20,119 nucleotides of DNA from the NCBI GenBank assembly GCA_040375675.1, contig JBEIRY010000028.1, positions 1 to 20,119 on the forward strand, read 5' to 3'. Below are positions 14,281 to 20,119 of this stretch, in pieces (the stretch's first letter is position 1; every line of letters begins with the position of its first letter). The notes below the pieces were generated by a model, which saw only the letters and a program-made list of their open reading frames with translations, searched no databases and had not been told where the DNA came from. This stretch comes from CAIUSP01 sp040375675 (GTDB lineage Bacteria; Actinomycetota; Thermoleophilia; Solirubrobacterales; 70-9). The position numbers were made by a program, and so were the translations under genes.

Positions 14281-15298
14281 AGCGGCCACCGGTAATTGCC
14301 CTCAACTTCTCTGTGTCGTGGGTTGCCTCCACCTTGCGTACTGTGCCAGATCTAGAGCGCATCACGAGTGACTCGGTAGTGGCACGGCCATCCAGATAAC
14401 GGACGCCGTCGAGCAGATCTCCGTCGGTCACGCCAGTGGCGGCAAAGAAGACGTCGTCACCGGAGATGAGATCATCGGTCTCGAGCACCTTGGACAGGTC
14501 GTAGCCGGCATCCTCGGCTGCTTTGCGCTCCTCATCGTTTCGCGGCCAGAGCCTTCCAAGAAGTCGGCCGCCGAGAGACTTGATCGCGGCAGCGGATAGA
14601 ACGCCCTCGGGTGTGCCACCGATTCCCCAGAGCAGGTCCACCCCGGTCCCTTCGGTCACCGCAAGCAGCGCTGCCTGGACATCGCCATCGGTTATGAAGC
14701 GGATACGCGCGCCTGCCTCGCGGATCTCTGCGACCGCCTCTTCGTGGCGCGGGCGATCGAGCATGATCACCGTTACCTCGTTGGTTCCGCTGCCCTTCTC
14801 CTTGGCGACCGCGTTGACGACCTCAGTGAGCGATGCACTGAGATCGAGGCAATCAGCCAGGCTGGGCGCCGCTGCGAGCTTCTCCATGTAGACACAGGGG
14901 CCCGGGTCGAACATCGTCCCGCGCTCGGCCAGTGCGATCACCGCAAGCGCTCCGGGGAAGCCACGGGCAGTCAGCGTGGTCCCTTCCAGAGGATCGACCG
15001 CGATGTCGGCAACTGGAGGGCTGCCATCGCCGATCTGCTCGCCGTTGTAGAGCATTGGAGCTTCGTCTTTTTCACCCTCGCCGATCACGACCAGGCCGTC
15101 CATCGGGACGGTCTCGAGTAGAAGCCGCATTGCATCGACGGCAGCCTGGTCGGCAGCCTCCTTGTCTCCTCTGCCGACCCAACCGGCAGCGGCGAGCGCT
15201 GCGGCCTCGGTTACACGAACGAGTTCGAGCGCAAGGTTGCGATCGGGGCGGTCGCCGCTTCGCTGATCGTGGGAGATGACGTCGCCGTTGCCGCTCAT
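14273..15298 (-). CDS. glpX: Class II fructose-1,6-bisphosphatase GlpX
   Basis: A 341-aa GlpX-type phosphatase that removes the 1-phosphate of fructose 1,6-bisphosphate in gluconeogenesis, the usual FBPase of Actinobacteria. Visible motifs are GRGDK (42-46), the metal site GEGEKDEAPML (73-83), DPLEGTTL (102-109), and the substrate region WGIGGTPEGVLSAAA. The frame is open much further upstream, but that stretch is the antisense of the preceding gene. ATG 15298 is chosen because the family N-terminus begins RNLALELVRVTEAAALAAA shortly after, and because it forms an ATGA overlap with the upstream gene, with GGAAG 6 nt before it. It is the middle gene of a three-gene overlapping operon. Confidence 0.96.
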   Translation of the reverse strand: MSGNGDVISHDQRSGDRPDRNLALELVRVTEAAALAAAGWVGRGDKEAADQAAVDAMRLLLETVPMDGLVVIGEGEKDEAPMLYNGEQIGDGSPPVADIAVDPLEGTTLTARGFPGALAVIALAERGTMFDPGPCVYMEKLAAAPSLADCLDLSASLTEVVNAVAKEKGSGTNEVTVIMLDRPRHEEAVAEIREAGARIRFITDGDVQAALLAVTEGTGVDLLWGIGGTPEGVLSAAAIKSLGGRLLGRLWPRNDEERKAAEDAGYDLSKVLETDDLISGDDVFFAATGVTDGDLLDGVRYLDGRATTESLVMRSRSGTVRKVEATHDTEKLRAITGGRYG

Positions 15299-15786
15299 CC
15301 GAAGCTTCCGGGAGGTCTGCGCGGCGCTCCGCCGCCATGATCGAGCGAGCCCACCGCTCCGGCGGCAAAGACGGTCAAGGAGGAGAGCAGGGCAAGGAAG
15401 TAGCCCCAGGTGAGGTGGACCTGGATGTCGCGGCCGGACGGACGGTCGATCAAGCCGTTGAAGACGATCAGCACGAAGGCGATCAGCCCGATGATCGCGG
15501 TCATCTCGCCGCGCGGCCAACTCGTCTCCACCCCGCGCACTGCAAAGAAGGTCAAGACCAACGGTGCGAGCCCTGCGACGAGCCAGAGCCATCGCAGCGT
15601 CTGGAAGGTCTCGAATGCCGTACAGGTGTTGTCGCCGATCCCGCAAGCCCATGCCGCCGGCTCTTGGCCACGAGCGACATCAGGCCCGCTGCCGAGCGAG
15701 TACCAAGGCAGGAACAGGCTCAGTACGAGGACGAAACCTGCCACTACTGCGGTTATCTCCGCACGGCTGATTCGCGAGGGATCCAC
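15295..15786 (-). CDS. Four-TM membrane protein of unknown function
   Basis: I do not recognise the family. Counting from GTG 15786, the 163-aa protein has four hydrophobic helices: about 10-31, 65-85, 95-114 and 124-145. A loop after helix 1 holds two cysteines (WACGIGDNTC) that could pair outside the membrane. The Gly/Pro/Arg-rich tail GGGAPRRPPGSFG ends in the overlap with glpX. The start is uncertain: a TTG at 15870 would add an Arg-rich stretch, but it overlaps the start of the divergent LLM gene and has no RBS, so GTG 15786 is preferred. The ATGA overlap with glpX implies coupled translation. Confidence 0.72.
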   Translation of the reverse strand: MDPSRISRAEITAVVAGFVLVLSLFLPWYSLGSGPDVARGQEPAAWACGIGDNTCTAFETFQTLRWLWLVAGLAPLVLTFFAVRGVETSWPRGEMTAIIGLIAFVLIVFNGLIDRPSGRDIQVHLTWGYFLALLSSLTVFAAGAVGSLDHGGGAPRRPPGSFG

Positions 15787-15851
15787 CGCTTGCGACTCTA
15801 CCTTTCCGCGCCGGATGATGTGCCGTCGTGCTTGCGCCGCGCCTATTGGGG

Positions 15852-15857
15852 TACGCT
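15852..15857 (+). promoter_or_regulatory. Candidate -10 element (TACGCT) of a leaderless LLM transcript
   Basis: TACGCT stands exactly 6 nt before GTG 15864. No Shine-Dalgarno precedes that GTG and no good -35 is visible. It is the same hexamer as before fdh. Confidence 0.45.
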
Positions 15858-15863
15858 CGCCTC

Positions 15864-16808
15864 GTGGCAAATGGAGAGAAACGCTGGGGGCTCACCCTTC
15901 CCCTGCCGGGACTGTCGCTGAGCCAGCACGGCGAGTTCGTGCGTCTGGCTGAATCCAGCGGCTACACCGACCTCTGGTCAGGCGAGACGAACGGGGCCGA
16001 CGGATTCACACCACTGACCATGGCCGGAGCGATGACCGAGAAGGTGCGCCTCGGAACCGGCGTGGTAGGCGTTATGACCCGCGGCAAGGCTCTGCTCGCT
16101 CAAGAGGCAGCCGGGGTGGCCGATGCAACGAACGGTCGCTTCGTGCTCGGGATCGGAGCATCATCGGACCGGATCGTCGAGGGATGGAACGGGCTTACCT
16201 TCGAAAAGCCGTTGACAAAGATCTCCGAGACTGTCGATTACCTGAGGACGGTTCTCGCGGGTGAGCGAGGCGAGGGTGGATTCAAACTGGAGCGGGCGCC
16301 AGAACAGCCGGTGCCGATCGTGCTGGCCGCCCTGCGAGGAAAGATGCTCGAGCTCGCGGTCGAAAAGGCCGACGGCGCCTTCACCAACTTCCTTCCCCTC
16401 GGGGGGCTCCCGCAGGTCACGGCCCAACTCGAACAGGCTCCCGAAGGGTTCGAGCTGCTCTGCCGATTCTTCTGTCTGGAAGGTGAGCGCGAACAGGTCG
16501 AGCCACTTGCGCGATTCATGTTCAGCTCCTACATAACCGTCCCCGTATACGAGGCCTTCTACCGCTGGCTTGGCTACGGCGATCAGATCGATCCGATGTG
16601 CGAGGCCTGGCAGGCGGGTGATCGTGCCAAGGCGGCCGAGGAGGCTCCTTGGGAGCTGATCGCAGACGCATTCATGTTCGGCGATGCCGATGCGATGCGC
16701 GAACGCCTCGATGCCTTCGTCGAGGGTGGGATCACCTGTCCGGTGATCACACCGATAACCACGCCTGATCGCATGGCCCAGTTGATCGAGGGCCTCGCTC
16801 CCCGCTGA
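15864..16808 (+). CDS. LLM-class (F420-dependent type) oxidoreductase
   Basis: A 314-aa luciferase-like TIM-barrel oxidoreductase. It has the N-terminal strand RWGLTLPLPG, the DLWSGETNGADGFTPL segment, RLGTGVVGVMTRGKALLAQEAA, and GRFVLGIGASSDRIVEGWNG, which carry the flavin/F420 phosphate-binding features of the family. In Actinobacteria most such proteins use coenzyme F420, but FMN use cannot be excluded from sequence. The substrate is unknown. GTG 15864 is chosen over GTG 15828 because a -10-like TACGCT lies 6 nt upstream and the family N-terminus starts just after. Its end is only 6 bp from the stop of the convergent egtD. Confidence 0.88.
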   Translation: MANGEKRWGLTLPLPGLSLSQHGEFVRLAESSGYTDLWSGETNGADGFTPLTMAGAMTEKVRLGTGVVGVMTRGKALLAQEAAGVADATNGRFVLGIGASSDRIVEGWNGLTFEKPLTKISETVDYLRTVLAGERGEGGFKLERAPEQPVPIVLAALRGKMLELAVEKADGAFTNFLPLGGLPQVTAQLEQAPEGFELLCRFFCLEGEREQVEPLARFMFSSYITVPVYEAFYRWLGYGDQIDPMCEAWQAGDRAKAAEEAPWELIADAFMFGDADAMRERLDAFVEGGITCPVITPITTPDRMAQLIEGLAPR

Positions 16809-16814
16809 GCCGAG

Positions 16815-17804
16815 CTAGCGGGCGCTGCGGGCGAGCGCAAGCGCGTACTCATCGCCCTCGCTCGCAAACCAGTCGGTCAACTCCAGTTCGGCCTCGGCGA
16901 AGATCGCCTCGAGGCCATCCCGGGCGAACTTGGTCGAGATCTCGGTTCGCATCTCCTCGCCTTGGGAGAAATCGAGATCGAGATCGAGCGAATCCAGCCT
17001 GACCTGCTGTTCGCGCAGCGAGCGCAAGCGCATCTCGATCCAGAGGTTCTCCGAGTCCCAAAGAGCCACATGCTCGAAAGCCTCCGGATCGAAGTTGCCA
17101 TCGAAACGATCGTTCAAGACCTTGAGCGAGTTCCGGTTGAACTCCGCGGTCACCCCCTGAGAGTCGTCGTAGGCAGCGACGAGAGTGGCCGGATCCTTGA
17201 TCAGATCGACGCCAAGCAGGAAGCGATCATCGGGGTCGAGCAGGTTGGCGATACGCCGCAAGAAGCCCGATCGCTGCTGCGGAGGGAGGTTGCCGATGGT
17301 TCCACCCAACAACGCGATCAACCTCGGCCCTCCTACGGGGACCCGCTCGAGATCGTGTTCGAAGTCGCAGACGAGGCCTCTGACCTCGATACCCGGATAC
17401 TCGCTGGCGATCCTCTCGGCTGTATCCCTCGTGATCTCCTCGGAGATGTCCACCGGGCAGTAAGCGTGGAGCGTACCCGCGTCGCGCATCGCATCGAGCA
17501 GAACCCGTGACTTGGCAGCAGAGCCGGAGCCCAGCTCGATCAGAGTGGATGCGTTAGCCGCTGCAGCGATCTCGGGCGAGCGGTCGACCAGAATCTGGCG
17601 CTCGCAACGGGTCGGGTAATACTCGGGCAACTCGGTGATCCGCTCGAACAGCTGCGAGCCATGATCGTCGTAGAAGTACCGCGGCGAGATCTCCTTGAAA
17701 GGTTTGGTCAGCCCGGCACGGACATCGGCAGCCACTCCGGAGTCGGACCCTGCTGGTGGCAGTGCAACCTCGACTGACATGGACACTCTTTCGCCCTCGC
17801 TCAT
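16815..17804 (-). CDS. egtD: L-histidine N-alpha-methyltransferase EgtD (ergothioneine synthesis)
   Basis: A 329-aa SAM-dependent enzyme that trimethylates histidine to hercynine, the first step of ergothioneine synthesis. The SAM site ELGSGSAAKSR is at 90-100. The residues known from Mycobacterium EgtD appear at a constant offset of six: Tyr62 in EYYPTR, Asn172 in GGTIGNL, Tyr212 in AAYDDS, Met258 and Glu288 in RTEIS. The histidine pocket therefore looks complete. ATG 17804 is chosen over upstream in-frame starts because it gives an ATGA overlap with egtB and has AAAGGA about 7 nt upstream. It is the second gene of an egtB-egtD operon. Confidence 0.96.
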   Translation of the reverse strand: MSEGERVSMSVEVALPPAGSDSGVAADVRAGLTKPFKEISPRYFYDDHGSQLFERITELPEYYPTRCERQILVDRSPEIAAAANASTLIELGSGSAAKSRVLLDAMRDAGTLHAYCPVDISEEITRDTAERIASEYPGIEVRGLVCDFEHDLERVPVGGPRLIALLGGTIGNLPPQQRSGFLRRIANLLDPDDRFLLGVDLIKDPATLVAAYDDSQGVTAEFNRNSLKVLNDRFDGNFDPEAFEHVALWDSENLWIEMRLRSLREQQVRLDSLDLDLDFSQGEEMRTEISTKFARDGLEAIFAEAELELTDWFASEGDEYALALARSAR

Positions 17805-18946
17805 GTCGAATCCTTTGCGCATCGAAAACCGGAAAAGATCTGTTTGCGCTCTGCCAGATCCCAGTTGCGGAAGCTCTGGCGGATGGTGTGACGGCGCGTA
17901 GCCCAGGCGCCACCCCGCAAGACCTTGAATCCCTGTCCGTAGTGCGTTTGTGAGTAGTCCTCGTACGGGAAAGCCTGAAAGCCCGGGTAGGGCTCGAAGT
18001 CACTGGCGGTCCACTCCCAGACATCACCGAGCATCTGGACCGCGCCGCAGTCAGATGCGCTGTGATCGACCGCGCCAGCAGGTGAGACATCCCAGGCGAA
18101 GTGATCCAGGTTTGCCTGCTCGCGATCACTGCCTGCCGCTGCAGCTTCCCACTCGAACTCGCTCGGCATACGCTTACCCGCCCACACGGCGAAGGCCTCG
18201 GCCTCTTGGTGCGAGACATGAACGACCGGTGAGTCAGGGGCGATCTCCTCGCTGCGCCCGAAACGCTCGCGATGCCACGAACCGTCGCCGTCGGCAACCC
18301 AGTACATCGGCGGCTCGGTATCTGTCTCTGCCAGGAACCGCTGATATTCACCGTTGGTCACCGGGGTCCGATCGATCAGGAACGGCTCGATCTCGACCGT
18401 GTGCCGCGGACGCTCGTTGTCATAGGCAAACCCATGATCGCCGGCACCAATCTCGACCATTCCACCGACGCACTCGACCATCTCGGGGCCTTCACCGACC
18501 GCTCCGGCCGGCGCGGTCTCGCCCAGATCGGGAGGGTCGTATCCCGGAACCAACTGCAGCAGCTGGAGCATCGTTTCGTTGTGCTGATGCTCGTGGGCGA
18601 GTATCAACTCGTAGACGAAGCCGTCTCGCAGCAGTGGATCGGTGACATCCGGGTCGAGGTCGACAGCCTCGAGGGCCTCGAGTGTTCGCTCGCGCACCTG
18701 CTGGAGATAGGGAAAGACCTGCTCGGGAGGGAGAATCGGCAGCTCGCCGCGGACCTTCCGGGGCTGGGCGATCGCGTCGTACAGCTCACCGAGCGATCCG
18801 TCGAGCGGCTCGCTGCCGGCCACTCGCTGAACCAGCCAGAGTTCTTCGAAGTTCGCGATGTGACCGAGATCCCAGACGAGTGGACTCAAGATCGGAGACC
18901 AGACACGATTGAGCTGGTCGGAGTCGAGTTGCTCCACCAGTCGCAA
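17801..18946 (-). CDS. egtB: Ergothioneine iron-dependent sulfoxide synthase EgtB
   Basis: EgtB joins hercynine to the thiol of gamma-glutamylcysteine or cysteine using O2 and a non-heme Fe(II). The N-terminal DinB-like part holds the three iron-ligand histidines: His29 in DLGHIANFEELW, and His118 and His122 in the H-x3-H-x-E motif HEHQHNE. The C-terminal FGE-sulfatase-like lectin fold is at about 160-378, with GDVWEWTASDF and VLRGGAW. The TTG at 18946 gives 381 aa but cuts the first DinB helix. Family-like coding (REEIAEGLREARQRT) continues upstream in frame to 19042 with no ATG, GTG or TTG, so the true start is unresolved. No egtA or egtC is nearby, so the thiol donor is unknown. Confidence 0.93.
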   Translation of the reverse strand: MRLVEQLDSDQLNRVWSPILSPLVWDLGHIANFEELWLVQRVAGSEPLDGSLGELYDAIAQPRKVRGELPILPPEQVFPYLQQVRERTLEALEAVDLDPDVTDPLLRDGFVYELILAHEHQHNETMLQLLQLVPGYDPPDLGETAPAGAVGEGPEMVECVGGMVEIGAGDHGFAYDNERPRHTVEIEPFLIDRTPVTNGEYQRFLAETDTEPPMYWVADGDGSWHRERFGRSEEIAPDSPVVHVSHQEAEAFAVWAGKRMPSEFEWEAAAAGSDREQANLDHFAWDVSPAGAVDHSASDCGAVQMLGDVWEWTASDFEPYPGFQAFPYEDYSQTHYGQGFKVLRGGAWATRRHTIRQSFRNWDLAERKQIFSGFRCAKDST

Positions 18947-19027
18947 AGTGCGTTGCCGCGCCTCCCTCAGGCCTTCAGCGATCTCCTCGCGACGCGCGTT
19001 GGTTGTGGCTTCGAGCGCGATCTGCGA

Positions 19028-19033
19028 AGCGTA
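19028..19033 (-). promoter_or_regulatory. Candidate -10 element (TACGCT) of egtB, six bases before an in-frame ATC
   Basis: On the minus strand TACGCT is followed after 6 nt by ATC (19021-19019), in frame with egtB. The geometry is the same as at the fdh and LLM starts. If transcription starts there, either ATC or a downstream codon such as CTG 18970 or TTG 18946 begins the protein. Confidence 0.35.
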
Positions 19034-19070
19034 GCGAGGGGGTCAGCACGACGAGCGAGGAGTCGTCGGT

Positions 19071-20063
19071 TCAGTCGGTGCCGAAGTACTCAGGGCTCAA
19101 ATACACCCGTTTGTGCCAGGGAGGGGTGACAGCAAATCCGCGGCTCCCCTTCGAGAGGTCCTCGATCGGCACCAACCTGAGCGTTGCCGGCGGCGTCCAT
19201 CGAGTGTGTCCACCACTTCCGCCTGCTCTGCCGGCATGACTGCCGCCCGAGACCAGAAGCAGCGAGCGTGAGTGCAGAACAGGGGTCCAGCCATTGCGCT
19301 CTCTCAGGCCGAGTCTCTCGGAGAGGCGACGGAGGGAGTCCGCCGCGGGGAGCCTGCCCGATGTGTCAGAAGCCCAGTCGCCGATGCTCGGCAGGCCGTT
19401 GTAGCCGTTGTGGGAGCTCGCCCTCGCCAGCACCTTGCCACCCGAAGAGACTCTGACCTGAAAACTCTCCCAGTCGTCTAGATGGAATCCTCGCTTGCCC
19501 AGCAGCGGAACTCCGCGAAGGCTCGCCGAATCGGGGTAGTAGAGCCAGTACTGCATGAAGAGATTGCCGGCTGCGGCTCCCGAGCAATCCGCCTCGGAGG
19601 GGATCGGGTTGCGTGGCCTTCGGCAGTCGACCACATGAGTGAATGCAGTGACCGGATTACCCAAGCGCGATGAAGAGGCGCGACCAGACGGAGAACCATC
19701 GGCGCAATCTGGTGAGCGGCAGTCCCGGAAGTCGATCGGCAGCGACTGCATCCCCTGCTCGTAGGAGATCAGGGGCGCATGTTCACGCAACAGTCCGGCG
19801 ATCTCTGCGTCGTAGCCCTTCAGCAGTTCAGGATCATGCCTGCAGGGAATCTGCAGGCGGACCGCGCAGACGAGCCGCTCGGCCACTTCCCTGGCTAGAC
19901 CGCTGCCACCGAGCGCACGGGTCGCACCGGTCGCACCGGTCGCACCGACCAGCGCCAGCATCAGAAGTGCCACGAGCAGAGTAAGACCCGCCCACTCGAC
20001 GGTCGCTTGCCCTGACTGGCGCCTCGTTGAAACGACCGATCGCCGTAATGGTCTACCTCGCAT
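19071..20063 (-). CDS. TadE/pilin-like protein with Vps62-like C-terminal domain
   Basis: A 330-aa protein that opens with a class III-type prepilin signal. A basic leader RRQSG ends in Gly18 at the expected cut site, followed by Gln19, Glu23 at mature +5, and a hydrophobic helix (25-40) as in TadE/TadF and Flp proteins. A (GAT)3 run follows the helix. TadE proteins are usually much shorter. Here residues 60-330 form a large Cys-containing extracytoplasmic part, with YWLYYPDSAS (172-181), FHLDDWESFQVRV (193-205), ASSHNGYN (215-222) and GGSHAGR (273-279). These resemble the YW, GDWE and H-rich segments of Vps62/DUF946-type domains; that match is by eye. ATG 20063 has a weak TAGG RBS. No pilus assembly genes adjoin, but a prepilin peptidase lies about 10 kb away. 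Confidence 0.85.
   Translation of the reverse strand: MRGRPLRRSVVSTRRQSGQATVEWAGLTLLVALLMLALVGATGATGATRALGGSGLAREVAERLVCAVRLQIPCRHDPELLKGYDAEIAGLLREHAPLISYEQGMQSLPIDFRDCRSPDCADGSPSGRASSSRLGNPVTAFTHVVDCRRPRNPIPSEADCSGAAAGNLFMQYWLYYPDSASLRGVPLLGKRGFHLDDWESFQVRVSSGGKVLARASSHNGYNGLPSIGDWASDTSGRLPAADSLRRLSERLGLRERNGWTPVLHSRSLLLVSGGSHAGRAGGSGGHTRWTPPATLRLVPIEDLSKGSRGFAVTPPWHKRVYLSPEYFGTD
19921..19947. repeat. Three perfect 9-bp tandem repeats (GTCGCACCG)
   Basis: Three identical 9-bp units in a row lie inside the TadE-like gene and encode Gly-Ala-Thr repeats just after the membrane helix. The unit length is a multiple of three, so slippage would change linker length without shifting the frame. Confidence 0.8.
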
Positions 20064-20119
20064 CGGGTGAACCTAGGTCCCGAATATCCACCCATCCAAC
20101 CTGAAAGGTGTCCAAATCA

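Noticed and set aside
18272..19129. 285-codon plus-strand frame over egtB
   Set aside because: It is antisense to conserved EgtB; no domain is seen.

Overview
The window looks like chromosomal DNA from a high-GC actinobacterium. The gene content (paired Get3-like ATPases, ergothioneine genes, an F420-type LLM oxidoreductase, GlpX, and a primary sigma factor with the actinobacterial or deep Gram-positive layout) and the likely leaderless promoters fit Actinobacteria. I lean towards Thermoleophilia (Solirubrobacterales-like), but that placement is inference from gene content and was not tested by a search. I see no tRNA, rRNA, CRISPR array, insertion sequence or phage gene.

Layout. Positions 1-965 (minus) hold the N-terminal part of a secreted YWTD-like beta-propeller protein that runs off the left edge. 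It is divergent from an NAD-dependent formate dehydrogenase (1140-2339, plus). Next, convergent, comes a minus-strand pair, parA then ftsZ (4895 to 2390), whose reading frames overlap by 8 bp. Divergent from parA lies a translationally coupled pair of ArsA/Get3-like ATPases (4977-7042, plus). Three ParA/ArsA-type P-loop ATPases and the FtsZ GTPase are therefore contiguous.

A long minus-strand block (11569 down to 7064) holds, in order of transcription, the primary sigma factor, a flavodoxin-fold FMN reductase, a small prepilin peptidase, an HxlR regulator with a clear promoter-operator, and a 555-aa uncharacterised protein with a possible degenerate HEPN-like segment. Divergent from sigA are a YihY/BrkB membrane protein and an uncharacterised 205-aa protein. 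The latter overlaps head-on with a YbjT-like SDR that closes a minus-strand operon: 4-TM membrane protein, glpX, SDR (15786 to 13348).

The right end has an LLM-class oxidoreductase (plus), the ergothioneine genes egtB-egtD (minus, 4-bp overlap), and a TadE/pilin-like protein with a large C-terminal domain (20063 to 19071). Its N-terminal signal should be cleaved by a prepilin peptidase such as the one at 9184-9672.

Themes. The most striking item is the ParA-FtsZ pair: FtsZ carries a ~145-residue acidic N-terminal extension and ParA a ~60-residue basic one, and they sit beside Get3-like ATPases. A second theme is probable leaderless transcription: hxlR, fdh, the LLM gene and perhaps egtB have a -10-like hexamer 6-7 nt before an in-frame start. 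At egtB that codon is ATC, so its true start is unresolved.
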